Assembly: GCA_934755305.1 (NCBI GenBank) | Contig: CAKVLD010000085.1 | Span: forward strand, 1-10,338 | Length of the DNA stretch: 10,338 nucleotides | From: an uncultured Clostridium sp. | GTDB taxonomy: Bacteria; Bacillota; Clostridia; Clostridiales; Clostridiaceae | Direction of reading: 5' to 3' | Shown here: one piece after another, positions 1 to 6,630 of the stretch | Layout of the letters: each line of letters begins with the position of its first letter | Numbering within the stretch: the first letter of the stretch is position 1 | The notes under the pieces: generated by a model | What the model was told of the DNA's origin: nothing | Databases searched by the model: none | The model's input: only the letters and a program-made list of their open reading frames with translations | Translations under genes and position numbers: made by a program

Positions 1-75
1 ACAGGACAGTTAAGCTCTACAGCGCCAATGGTACTGCATGGGAGACCGTGTGGGAGAGTAGGACGTTGCCAGGTA
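1..75 (+). rRNA. rrf: 5S ribosomal RNA, 3' part (5' end outside the window)
   Basis: The window opens inside a 5S rRNA. The conserved 3' half is readable: AGTTAAGCTC near 8-17, then GGTACTGCATGGGAGACC (29-46), then GTGGGAGAGTAGG (50-62), ending in GCCAGGT at about 74. It is immediately followed by an intrinsic terminator, so this is the distal end of an rRNA operon whose 16S and 23S genes would lie to the left. The exact 3' end cannot be fixed without the matching 5' strand, so the end coordinate is good to a few bases. Confidence 0.93.
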
Positions 76-82
76 ATTAGTA

Positions 83-108
83 AGATCATCGTGTAGATGG
101 TCTTTTTT
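83..108 (+). terminator. Intrinsic terminator of the rRNA operon
   Basis: An 8-bp stem (83-90 with 96-103, one G-T wobble) with a 5-nt loop runs into a run of six T (103-108). It lies 8 bases after the 5S end and would end rRNA transcription. Confidence 0.88.
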
Positions 109-121
109 ATTTGGCAAAATG

Positions 122-151
122 TTGACATTGCTTTAAAAAAAGAGATAATAT
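122..151 (+). promoter_or_regulatory. Sigma-A-type promoter of the ArsC/Spx-family gene
   Basis: TTGACA at 122-127 matches the -35 consensus perfectly. The -10 is either GATAAT (144-149, 16-bp spacer) or TAATAT (146-151, 18-bp spacer). A start near 156-158 would leave about 30 nt of leader before the ATG at 189. Confidence 0.75.
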
Positions 152-188
152 ATAATATTAATAATTGTTTATTAAGGAGATTATTAAT

Positions 189-542
189 ATGGAATATATA
201 TTTTTAGAATATAATAAATGTAGTACTTGTAGAAAAGCTAAAAAATTTTTAAAAGATAAAGATATTAATTTCATAGAAAGAGATTTAGTTAAAGAAACAC
301 CTACAAAGGAAGAGATTATAAATTATATAAATCAAAGTGGTATTGATTTTAAAAGGTTCTTTAATACTTCAGGAGTTATCTATAGAGAAATGAAGTTAAA
401 AGATAGAATAAAAGATATGGATATATTTCAAGCTGCAGAACTTTTATCTAGTAATGGAATGTTAATAAAGAGACCTATCTTAATTGGAAATGGTTCTGTT
501 ATAGTAGGATTTAAAGAAGAAATTTATAATGAAATAAATTAA
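189..542 (+). CDS. ArsC/Spx-family thioredoxin-fold protein (arsenate reductase-like)
   Basis: The 117-residue product has the length and pattern of the ArsC/Spx/YffB family. An N-terminal beta strand is followed by a Cys-x-x-Cys pair (C11 and C14 in NKCSTCRKAKKFL). A helical middle ends in the family's RPI motif (R95-P96) just before the last strand. Family members are cytoplasmic. Some reduce arsenate using glutathione or glutaredoxin, while Spx proteins bind RNA polymerase and sense thiol stress. The CSTCRKA signature is nearer the uncharacterised ArsC-like group than true Spx, so the role is left open. I chose the ATG at 189 because AAGGAGA (174-180) lies 8 bp upstream. An in-frame TTG at 165 would add 8 residues but has no ribosome binding site. 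The gene has its own promoter and no ars neighbours, so arsenic resistance is not suggested by context. Confidence 0.85.
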   Translation: MEYIFLEYNKCSTCRKAKKFLKDKDINFIERDLVKETPTKEEIINYINQSGIDFKRFFNTSGVIYREMKLKDRIKDMDIFQAAELLSSNGMLIKRPILIGNGSVIVGFKEEIYNEIN

Positions 543-560
543 AAAATGTAGAGTTATGTG

Positions 561-609
561 TTCATTATAAATTCATTATAAATTCATAGGGCTAGCATAT
601 CTAGTTCAT
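561..609 (+). repeat. Five TTCAT-type direct repeats in exact 11-bp phase (probable operator)
   Basis: TTCAT occurs at 561, 572, 583 and 605, and a degenerate copy (AGCAT) sits at 594. The CAT core therefore recurs at 563, 574, 585, 596 and 607, exactly one helical turn apart. The first two units are identical over 11 bp (TTCATTATAAA). OmpR/PhoB-family regulators commonly bind tandem half-sites with this spacing. The array abuts a possible -35 element and precedes a regulator of that family, so autoregulation is the natural reading. That link is inferred. Confidence 0.6.
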
Positions 610-641
610 TGTGAGTTTAAGTGAAAATGATATTATATAAT
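609..641 (+). promoter_or_regulatory. Candidate promoter of the two-component operon
   Basis: TTGTGA (609-614) lies 16 bp before TATTAT (631-636), and an overlapping TATAAT is at 636-641. The -35 is imperfect and touches the last TTCAT repeat, which suits an activated promoter. An alternative is the GGGTATACT block, whose TATACT is at 708-713, nearer the gene. It has no recognisable -35. Confidence 0.45.
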
Positions 642-657
642 TGGATTAAAGGCATAA

Positions 658-695
658 AAATAATCCCGTATAATATATATTATACGGGATTATTT
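658..695 (+). repeat. Perfect 38-bp palindrome / hairpin in the response-regulator leader
   Basis: Every base from 658 to 676 pairs with 695 to 677, giving a 19-bp inverted repeat around a GTATAATATATATTATAC core with a CCC/GGG clamp. The outer arms are A-rich on the left and T-rich on the right. As RNA it could act as a weak, bidirectional terminator for the upstream ArsC/Spx-family transcript. As DNA it could be a dyad operator. There is no long T run after it on the + strand, so the terminator reading is uncertain. Confidence 0.6.
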
Positions 696-739
696 AGGAA
701 AGAAGGGTATACTTTTTGGTGAGTAATGAGGAGGTTATA

Positions 740-1417
740 ATGAAAAATAATATTCTAGTTGTTGAAGATGATTTAAGAATACAAGAATTAGTAGTTGAGT
801 TTTTAAAATCTCAAAATTATCAAGTTGATTCAGCTAATGATGGAATTGAAGGGTATGAGAAGTTTAAAGATAATAAATATGATTTAATAATATTAGATGT
901 TATGATGCCTAACTTAGATGGTTATGGACTATGCAAAATGATAAGAAAGAATAATAAAGATGTTCATATAATATTTTTGACAGCTTTATCAAGTGAAGAA
1001 GACGAGATAAAAGGATTTGATTTAGAAGTTGACGATTATATAACAAAGCCTTTTTCTTTTAATGTATTAGTAAAAAGAGTAGAGGCAGTTTTAAAAAGAG
1101 GAAGAGACAAAGAAGATGATGGTAATATAATTTTCTTTGAAAATTTAAAACTTGATATTAATACATATAAAGCTTATATTGACAATGATGAAATAGAGTT
1201 AACTTTAAAAGAGTTTAATATATTAAAAATTTTGATAAATACATATCCAAGAGTGGCATCAAGAGAATTTTTGATGGAAAAGGTATGGGGATATGATTAT
1301 TATGGTGATACTAGAGTTATTGATGCGCATGTGAAAAATTTAAGGAAAAAGATACAATATAATTATATACGAACATTAAAGGGGATTGGATATGTTCTTG
1401 AAAAACCAATGGAATAA
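740..1417 (+). CDS. OmpR/PhoB-family response regulator
   Basis: The 225-residue protein has a receiver domain (about 4-120) with the acidic pair D10-D11, phospho-acceptor D53 in LILDVMMP, T81 and K103 (KPF). A C-terminal winged-helix domain (about 130-222) contains LTLKEFNIL and RVIDAHVKNLRKKI, and ends in the IRTLKGIGYVL wing. It would be phosphorylated by the kinase encoded next, then bind DNA as a dimer on tandem half-sites. The ATG at 740 is chosen because GAGGAGG (728-734) lies 5 bp upstream. An in-frame TTG at 716 is poorly placed. Its 3' end overlaps the kinase gene by 26 nt, so the two are co-translated. The upstream 11-bp repeats and palindrome suggest autoregulation. The stimulus and target genes cannot be told from the sequence. 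Confidence 0.95.
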   Translation: MKNNILVVEDDLRIQELVVEFLKSQNYQVDSANDGIEGYEKFKDNKYDLIILDVMMPNLDGYGLCKMIRKNNKDVHIIFLTALSSEEDEIKGFDLEVDDYITKPFSFNVLVKRVEAVLKRGRDKEDDGNIIFFENLKLDINTYKAYIDNDEIELTLKEFNILKILINTYPRVASREFLMEKVWGYDYYGDTRVIDAHVKNLRKKIQYNYIRTLKGIGYVLEKPME

Positions 1418-2804
1418 TATAGGTATAAAGTCGAAAACCTTTATAGCTACAATAAGTAGCGTAACTTTTGGTTTAATTATTTTATATATTATTTTATATT
1501 TATTTGTGCCTAAGGTATATAGATTGTATAAGAAGGCAAACTTAAGAGGTACAGTAGAGGCATTTATATCGGATTTAGATTCAGAATATTTTATAAATAT
1601 TAATCAAACTCTAGATGATTTTTGTTTAGATAATGATTTAATGATAATTATAACAGATGAAGAGGATACTTTATTATATTCTTCTTTTAATAATGAAAAG
1701 ATAAATGATATTAACAAATATAATCAATATAAGTCTTTAAGTATGAATAAAATTGAGCAAAGTTTTAAGTTTTATTTTAAACAATATGATTCTGCTTGTA
1801 ACTTAAATGTTCAGATGAATATACAAGCAGGTAAAGAAGTTAGAACTATATTAATGGTGTTTTTACCTTTTGCAGGTATTGCCAATATACTTATAACTAT
1901 TACTATGACTATATTTTATTCAAAGGTAATAAGTACTCCTATTATTGAAATAAGTAAAAAGGCTGATAAGATAGCGAAGTTAGATTTTACTGAAAAATTT
2001 AAACCAAAAGGAAAAGATGAAATTTCAAATTTATTAACTAGTTTAAATATAATGAGTGATAATCTATGTAATACCATAAATGAGTTGGAAAAAGCAAATG
2101 AAGCCTTAACTTTAGATATAGAAACAAAGCTAAAAGAAGAAAAAGAAAGAAAGAGATTTTTAGCAACTATCTCTCATGAATTAAAGTCGCCAATAACAAT
2201 TATTGCTGGACAAGTTCAAGGGATGATGTATAATATTGGCAAGTATCAAGATAGAGATAAATATTTAAATGAAGTATATGAAGTAACTAAGAAAATGGAA
2301 GAGTTAGTATTTGAATTATTAGAATTATCAAGGCAGGATCAAGAGACATTCTTATTAGATATAAAAAAAGTAAATTTATCAATGATATTAAAAAATACAC
2401 TTAAAGAAAGTTATTATTTTATAGAAGAAAAGAAGTTGAAACTTAAAGAAAATATAGAAGATGATGTTTTTATAGATGGTGATCAGAAGCTATTATATAA
2501 AGCTATAAGCAATATAATAAAGAATTCAGTTGAACATACACCAGAAGGGCGTGAAATATCGATTCTATTAAATAAAAGAGAACTAAAAGTTAAGAATTAT
2601 GGTGTACATATAGAAAGTGAAGATTTAAAAAATATATTTAAGGCTTTTTATAGAGTAGATAAATCTAGAAATAATAAAACTGGAGGAACTGGCTTAGGTT
2701 TATATATAGTTTCTTCAGCATTAAAGAAGCATGAAAATTTGAAATTTAATATGGAATCAGAAGAAGATTATGTTCTATTTACAGTGGAATTTTTAGAGAT
2801 GTAG
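1392..2804 (+). CDS. Membrane sensor histidine kinase
   Basis: The 470-residue protein has transmembrane segment 1 (about 16-38), an extracytoplasmic sensor of about 110 residues with no recognised domain, and transmembrane segment 2 (about 153-176). A HAMP linker follows (about 178-230). A short coiled region rich in E and K leads to the HisKA helix with phospho-acceptor H262 in ISHELKSP. The ATPase domain has an N box (N374, N378), a G1 region reading VKNYG, an F box (FKAFYRVDKSR) and the G2 loop GGTGLGL (431-437). All catalytic parts are present, so it should be active. The G1 variant without the usual DxGxG is common in VanS-like kinases. The ATG at 1392 is preceded by AAAGGGG (1378-1384) and overlaps the regulator gene by 26 nt. 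A TTG two codons earlier is a less likely start. No adjacent transporter hints at a ligand. Confidence 0.93.
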   Translation: MFLKNQWNNIGIKSKTFIATISSVTFGLIILYIILYLFVPKVYRLYKKANLRGTVEAFISDLDSEYFININQTLDDFCLDNDLMIIITDEEDTLLYSSFNNEKINDINKYNQYKSLSMNKIEQSFKFYFKQYDSACNLNVQMNIQAGKEVRTILMVFLPFAGIANILITITMTIFYSKVISTPIIEISKKADKIAKLDFTEKFKPKGKDEISNLLTSLNIMSDNLCNTINELEKANEALTLDIETKLKEEKERKRFLATISHELKSPITIIAGQVQGMMYNIGKYQDRDKYLNEVYEVTKKMEELVFELLELSRQDQETFLLDIKKVNLSMILKNTLKESYYFIEEKKLKLKENIEDDVFIDGDQKLLYKAISNIIKNSVEHTPEGREISILLNKRELKVKNYGVHIESEDLKNIFKAFYRVDKSRNNKTGGTGLGLYIVSSALKKHENLKFNMESEEDYVLFTVEFLEM

Positions 2805-2829
2805 TTTAATTATTAAGCTACATTTTTTT
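2799..2829 (+). terminator. Intrinsic terminator of the two-component operon
   Basis: An 11-bp stem (2799-2809 with 2813-2823, one G-T wobble) has a 3-nt loop and a seven-T run (2823-2829). Its left arm contains the kinase stop codon (2802-2804), so the end of the reading frame doubles as the terminator. Confidence 0.85.
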
Positions 2830-2877
2830 AATTCAATAAAAAGATATGACAAATATATAAAAAAGAATAACATTATA

Positions 2878-2906
2878 TTGACCTTGAAAAAAAGTGATAG
2901 TAAAAT
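2878..2906 (+). promoter_or_regulatory. Sigma-A-type promoter of the GH1 gene
   Basis: TTGACC (2878-2883) and TAAAAT (2901-2906) are separated by 17 bp. This predicts a start near 2913 and an 80-nt leader. I found no catabolite-repression (cre) site and no antiterminator hairpin of the BglG type in the leader. Confidence 0.65.
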
Positions 2907-2992
2907 AAAGGTGTAAATTCCATAATAAGCAGAAATAGCAAAGATAATTAGTTTGTATATTTTAAATAAGATCATTTGAGGAGGATATAATA

Positions 2993-4390
2993 ATGAGTGA
3001 AAAATTACAATTTCCTAAAAATTTTTGGTGGGGTTCAGCGACTTCGGGCCCACAATCAGAAGGAAGGTTTAATAAACCACATAAAAGTGTATTTGATTAT
3101 TGGTTTGATATAAGCCCAGAAGCTTTTTTTAATAAAGTTGGACCTAATGTTGCATCTAACTTTTATAATAGTTATAAAGAAGATATTGCTATGATTAAGG
3201 AAATAGGTCTTAATAGCTTTAGAACATCAATACAATGGACAAGACTTATAAAAGATTTAGAAACTGGAGAGGCAGATGAAGATGGAATAAGATTTTATAA
3301 TGATGTTATAAATGAATGTAAGAAAAATAATATTGAAATCGTGTTAAATTTACATCATTTTGATTTACCTGTAGAATTATATGATAAATATGGAGGATGG
3401 GAATCAAAAAAAGTTGTTGAATTATATGTGAAGTTTGCAGAAACAGCTTTTAAGCTTTTTGGGGATAGAGTTAAGTATTGGACTACATTTAATGAGCCTA
3501 TGGTAGTAGTAGAAGGAGAATATTTATATAAATTTCATTATCCATTAATATCGGATGGAAAAAAAGCAGTACAAGTAATGTATAATATTAATTTAGCTTC
3601 AGCTAAAGCTATTCAGAAATACAAAGAAAAAGGTTATAATAAAGATGGAGGAAAAATAGGAATTGTATTAAACTTAACTCCATCTTACCCAAGATCAGAG
3701 GATGAAAAAGATGTTGAAGCTGGTGAGTTTGCTGATAACTTTTATAATAATTCCTTTTTAGATCCTGCAGTTAAAGGAGAATTTCCAAATGAACTTGTAA
3801 ATGTATTCAAGAAAGACAATGTTTTATGGGAATACACAGATGAAGAATTAAAAATACTAAAAGAAAATACAGTAGACTTTTTAGGGGTTAATTATTATCA
3901 ACCTAGAAGAGTAAAGGCAAAGGAAAGCAAATTTGATGATTCACAAGGATGGATGCCAGATAAGTATTTTGATTATTATGATATGCCAGGTAAGAGAATG
4001 AATCCTTATAGAGGATGGGAGATATATCCTAAGTGTATGTATGATATAGGTATTAACATAAGAGATAACTATGGAAATATTCCTTGGTACATTTCTGAAA
4101 ATGGAATGGGTGTTGAAGGTGAAGAGAGATATATAAATTCTCAAGGAATTATAGAAGATGATTATAGAATTGATTTTATAAAAGAACATTTAGAATATCT
4201 TCATAAAGCAATAGAGGAAGGTTCTAATTGTTTTGGATATCATACATGGACTCCAATAGATTGTTGGTCTTGGACTAATGCATATAAAAATAGATATGGA
4301 TTTATAGCTGTGGACTTAGAAACACAAAAGAAGACTATTAAGAAATCAGGAAGATGGATAAAAGAAGTTGTTAAAAATAACGGTTTTTAA
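2993..4390 (+). CDS. Family 1 glycoside hydrolase, probable 6-phospho-beta-glucosidase
   Basis: This 465-residue cytoplasmic enzyme has no signal peptide and is full length for GH1 (about 450-480). The N-terminal signature is present (FPKNFWWGSATSGPQSEG). The acid/base glutamate is E168 in TFNEP, and the nucleophile is E369 in ISENGMG. Near the C-terminus WSWTNAYKNRYG carries S426 where plain beta-glucosidases have Glu, which in the family points to a phosphorylated substrate. The usual phosphate-site Lys is displaced by one residue (K432, then N433), and Tyr is kept (Y435). It would cleave phosphorylated beta-glucosides made by PTS uptake, but no PTS gene is in the window. GAGGAGG (2978-2984) sits 8 bp before the ATG. 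It is monocistronic, with its own promoter and a strong terminator. A non-phospho beta-glucosidase remains possible. Confidence 0.88.
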   Translation: MSEKLQFPKNFWWGSATSGPQSEGRFNKPHKSVFDYWFDISPEAFFNKVGPNVASNFYNSYKEDIAMIKEIGLNSFRTSIQWTRLIKDLETGEADEDGIRFYNDVINECKKNNIEIVLNLHHFDLPVELYDKYGGWESKKVVELYVKFAETAFKLFGDRVKYWTTFNEPMVVVEGEYLYKFHYPLISDGKKAVQVMYNINLASAKAIQKYKEKGYNKDGGKIGIVLNLTPSYPRSEDEKDVEAGEFADNFYNNSFLDPAVKGEFPNELVNVFKKDNVLWEYTDEELKILKENTVDFLGVNYYQPRRVKAKESKFDDSQGWMPDKYFDYYDMPGKRMNPYRGWEIYPKCMYDIGINIRDNYGNIPWYISENGMGVEGEERYINSQGIIEDDYRIDFIKEHLEYLHKAIEEGSNCFGYHTWTPIDCWSWTNAYKNRYGFIAVDLETQKKTIKKSGRWIKEVVKNNGF

Positions 4391-4500
4391 CCTAAAGAAA
4401 TATTGTATGATAGAACAGGCTTAAAAGTAAAAATAGAGAATGATGCTGATAAAATAAGAGAATTATATAATTTTATTACAGAAATAAATAATTTTTTATG

Positions 4501-4541
4501 ACCAGAAAACTTATATGTATAAGTTTTCTGGTTACTTTTTT
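4501..4541 (+). terminator. Strong intrinsic terminator after the GH1 gene
   Basis: A 13-bp perfect stem (4501-4513 with 4520-4532), extendable by two A-T pairs into the loop, is followed by six T (4536-4541). It ends the GH1 transcript about 110 bp after the stop codon. Confidence 0.88.
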
Positions 4542-4555
4542 CTTTAAATATATAT

Positions 4556-4584
4556 TTTACAAATATTAATGATATAATTAATAT
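4556..4584 (+). promoter_or_regulatory. Candidate promoter of the first aminotransferase gene
   Basis: TTTACA (4556-4561) and TAATAT (4579-4584) have a 17-bp spacer. TATAAT at 4573-4578 is a competing -10 without a good -35. The region is so AT-rich that the choice is uncertain. Confidence 0.5.
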
Positions 4585-4616
4585 ATTATATTTTTTATTA
4601 AGGGGGCATAAAATAA

Positions 4617-5816
4617 ATGATTTCAGATAAAATGAAAGTTTTAGTAAGTAATAGTTCAATAATTAGAAGTATGTTTGAAGAGGGAAAGAGACTTGCTTCT
4701 ATATATGGAGCAGAAAATGTTTTTGATTTTAGTTTAGGAAACCCAAATGTAGAACCACCTAAGGAAGTTAAAGATGAAATACTTAAAATTCTTTCAGAAG
4801 AAGATCCCAATTTAGTTCATGGATATATGAGTAATTCTGGTTATGATGATGTAAGAGAAAAGATAGCTAATTACATAAATAAGCTTTATAATTTAAAATT
4901 GAGTTTTAATAATATAGTTATGACTTGTGGTGCAGCTGGAGGTTTAAATATTATATTAAAAACTATATTAAATCCTGGAGATGAAGTATTAACATTTTCA
5001 CCTTTCTTTGGAGAATACAATAACTATGTTAAAAATTTTGATGGAGTATTAGTACCAGTTCAATCAGAAGAGGGGACTTTCCAACCAAACTTAAGATTAT
5101 TAGAGGAATCTATTAATGAAAAGACAAAGGCTTTAATAATTAATTCTCCTAATAATCCAACAGGAGTAATATACACTGAAGAATCAATTAAAGGAATAGC
5201 AAAAGTTTTAGAGAAGAAACAAAAAGAATTAGGTATAAGCATATATTTAATATCTGATGAACCATATAGAGAATTAGTATATGATAATAAGGAAGTTCCA
5301 TATATACTTAAATATTATACCAATGCTTTTGTAGGATATTCTTATAGCAAATCTTTATCTCTTCCAGGTGAAAGAATTGGGTATATAGCTGTGAATCCTG
5401 AAATGGAAGATATAGATGAAATTATGGATGCATTAAATACAGCTAATAGAATTTTAGGATTTGTTAATGCTCCATCATTATTTCAAAGAGTTATAGGAAG
5501 AACTTTAGGTTCAGAAGTAGATGTTAATATTTACAAGAAAAATAGAGATTTATTATACAATCATTTAATTAGTTTAGGATTTGAATGTGTAAATCCAGAT
5601 GGAGCTTTTTATCTTTTTCCAAAATCACTAATTGAAGATGATAAAAAATTCGTAGAGATGGGGAAAAAATATAATTTAATAATGGTGCCAGGATCTTCTT
5701 TTGGTAAGAAAGGTTATGTTAGATTAGCTTATTGTATAAATTATAAAATTATAGAAAATTCTCTTGATAGTTTTACAAAATTAGCAGAAGAGTGTAAAAA
5801 AATAAATAATAAATAA
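4617..5816 (+). CDS. PLP-dependent class I/II aminotransferase (first of two)
   Basis: The 399-residue protein belongs to the fold-type I aspartate aminotransferase superfamily. Visible active-site landmarks are SPNNPTG (177-183), ISDEPY with D214 and Y217, the PLP-binding lysine K245 in SYSKSLSLPGER, and substrate-carboxylate arginine R369 in VRLAYC. The SKSLSLPGERIGY block replaces the usual SK-x-xx-TGxRxG pattern. The amino-donor specificity cannot be read from the sequence. AAGGGGGC (about 4599-4606) precedes the ATG at 10 bp spacing. It has its own promoter and lies directly upstream of the T-box operon, which holds a second, divergent aminotransferase. No intrinsic terminator is visible after it, so some transcripts may run into the T-box leader. 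The general function is secure. The pathway is not. Confidence 0.9.
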   Translation: MISDKMKVLVSNSSIIRSMFEEGKRLASIYGAENVFDFSLGNPNVEPPKEVKDEILKILSEEDPNLVHGYMSNSGYDDVREKIANYINKLYNLKLSFNNIVMTCGAAGGLNIILKTILNPGDEVLTFSPFFGEYNNYVKNFDGVLVPVQSEEGTFQPNLRLLEESINEKTKALIINSPNNPTGVIYTEESIKGIAKVLEKKQKELGISIYLISDEPYRELVYDNKEVPYILKYYTNAFVGYSYSKSLSLPGERIGYIAVNPEMEDIDEIMDALNTANRILGFVNAPSLFQRVIGRTLGSEVDVNIYKKNRDLLYNHLISLGFECVNPDGAFYLFPKSLIEDDKKFVEMGKKYNLIMVPGSSFGKKGYVRLAYCINYKIIENSLDSFTKLAEECKKINNK

Positions 5817-5828
5817 GTGAAAAAATTA

Positions 5829-5857
5829 TTGACTTATAAGTCTCTTTAGTAGATAAT
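5829..5857 (+). promoter_or_regulatory. Promoter of the T-box / Lrp-aminotransferase operon
   Basis: TTGACT (5829-5834) and GATAAT (5852-5857) are separated by 17 bp, predicting a start near 5864. A perfect 12-bp palindrome, GACTTATAAGTC (5831-5842), overlaps the -35 and spacer and could be an operator. Confidence 0.68.
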
Positions 5858-5863
5858 ATTATA

Positions 5864-6121
5864 AAGTAATATTGAAAGATAGTGAGAAGGAAGAGTATTA
5901 AAATTAATTTCTTAAAGAGAGCTAAGGTTAGGTGGAACTTAGTAGATAGATTTTAAGAAGCAGCCTTTGAATCGCTTATTGAGAACTAAGAGTATTCTTA
6001 ATGTAGATAATGACGTTTCCCTTACGTTATAAAGGGAATGAGGTGAGCAAATTTAGTTTGCTACTTAGGGTGGTACCGCGGATAATAGACTTCGTCCCTT
6101 TTTAGGGATGAAGTTTTTTTA
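5864..6121 (+). promoter_or_regulatory. T-box riboswitch leader, probable alanine (GCA) specifier
   Basis: The hallmark T-box AGGGTGGTACCGCGG is at 6067-6081. Stem I is readable. AAGG (5887-5890) pairs with CCTT (5964-5967). The loop-E strand AGTA (5894-5897) faces GAA (5957-5959), with the helix TTAAAA/TTTTAA (5898-5903, 5951-5956) above. The distal loop GGTTAGGTGGAA is closed by CTAAG/CTTAG (5922-5926, 5938-5942). GAA is followed by GCA (5960-5962) and a purine, then the helix, so the specifier reads as alanine. CAG (glutamine), one base over, is the alternative. A stem III hairpin lies at 6017-6038 and another hairpin at 6046-6062 just before the T-box. Uncharged tRNA binding would favour the antiterminator over the terminator at 6089-6120 and switch on the regulator and aminotransferase genes. 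Confidence 0.93.
6089..6120 (+). terminator. T-box-controlled attenuator terminator
   Basis: An 11-bp stem (6089-6099 with 6104-6114, one G-T wobble) with a TTTT loop and a seven-T run ends 24 bases before the next start codon. It is the OFF state of the T-box switch. Confidence 0.92.
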
Positions 6122-6144
6122 TATTTATTTTAGGAGGAGTAAAG

Positions 6145-6630
6145 ATGGATGAATTACTAGAAATCTTAGAAGAAAATAGTAGGTATACAGATGAACAATT
6201 AGCAGAAATGACTGGTAAATCTGTAGAAGAAGTAAAAAGTGCTATCAAAACATACGAAGAAAGAGGGGTTATAGCAGGATATAAGACTTTAATAAATTGG
6301 GATAACGAAGAATGTAAAGAAACAATAACAGCATTAATTGAGTTAAAGATTACTCCGCAAAGGGGAGTTGGTTTTGATAATGTTGCAAAAAGAATATATA
6401 AGTTTGATAAAGTTAAATCTTGTTATTTAATGTCATCAGGTGGCTTTGATTTAATGGTAATGGTAGAAGGAAAGAGTATGCAAGAAATAGCTTCCTTTGT
6501 ATCAGAAAAACTAGCATGTCAAGAATATGTTAATGGAACAGCAACACACTTTGTTTTAAAAAAATATAAAGATCATGGAACAATATTTAAAGAGGAAAAG
6601 GTAGAAGACAGGGAGGCAATATTTATATGA
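6145..6630 (+). CDS. Lrp/AsnC-family transcriptional regulator
   Basis: The 161-residue protein has an N-terminal helix-turn-helix (about 1-50; TDEQLAEMTG then VEEVKSAIKTYEERGVI, the typical Lrp pattern). A C-terminal RAM ligand-binding domain follows (about 60-140; ALIELKITP, then VKSCYLMSSGGFDLMVMVEG). Lrp-family proteins form octamers or dimers whose DNA binding responds to amino acids. AGGAGG (6132-6137) gives a well-spaced start at 6145. The gene is first in the T-box operon, and its last bases form an ATGA overlap with the aminotransferase gene, so the two are translationally coupled. I infer that it senses the amino acid that the partner enzyme makes or uses and regulates this operon or others. 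The palindrome in the operon's promoter is one possible target. The effector is not known from the sequence. Confidence 0.93.
   Translation: MDELLEILEENSRYTDEQLAEMTGKSVEEVKSAIKTYEERGVIAGYKTLINWDNEECKETITALIELKITPQRGVGFDNVAKRIYKFDKVKSCYLMSSGGFDLMVMVEGKSMQEIASFVSEKLACQEYVNGTATHFVLKKYKDHGTIFKEEKVEDREAIFI

Noticed and set aside
165..188. Upstream TTG start for the ArsC/Spx-family gene
   Set aside because: It has no ribosome binding site, overlaps the likely transcription start region, and is beaten by the ATG at 189 with AAGGAGA at 8 bp.
716..739. Upstream TTG start for the response regulator
   Set aside because: It would place the strong GAGGAGG site inside the gene. The receiver domain starts normally from the ATG at 740.
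2793..2975. Open frame on the - strand after the kinase gene
   Set aside because: It covers the kinase terminator and the GH1 promoter, has low-complexity hydrophobic content, and matches no family I know.
4387..4659. Open frame on the - strand across the GH1 terminator
   Set aside because: It runs through a strong terminator and the next promoter and start. It has no ribosome binding site or recognisable domain.
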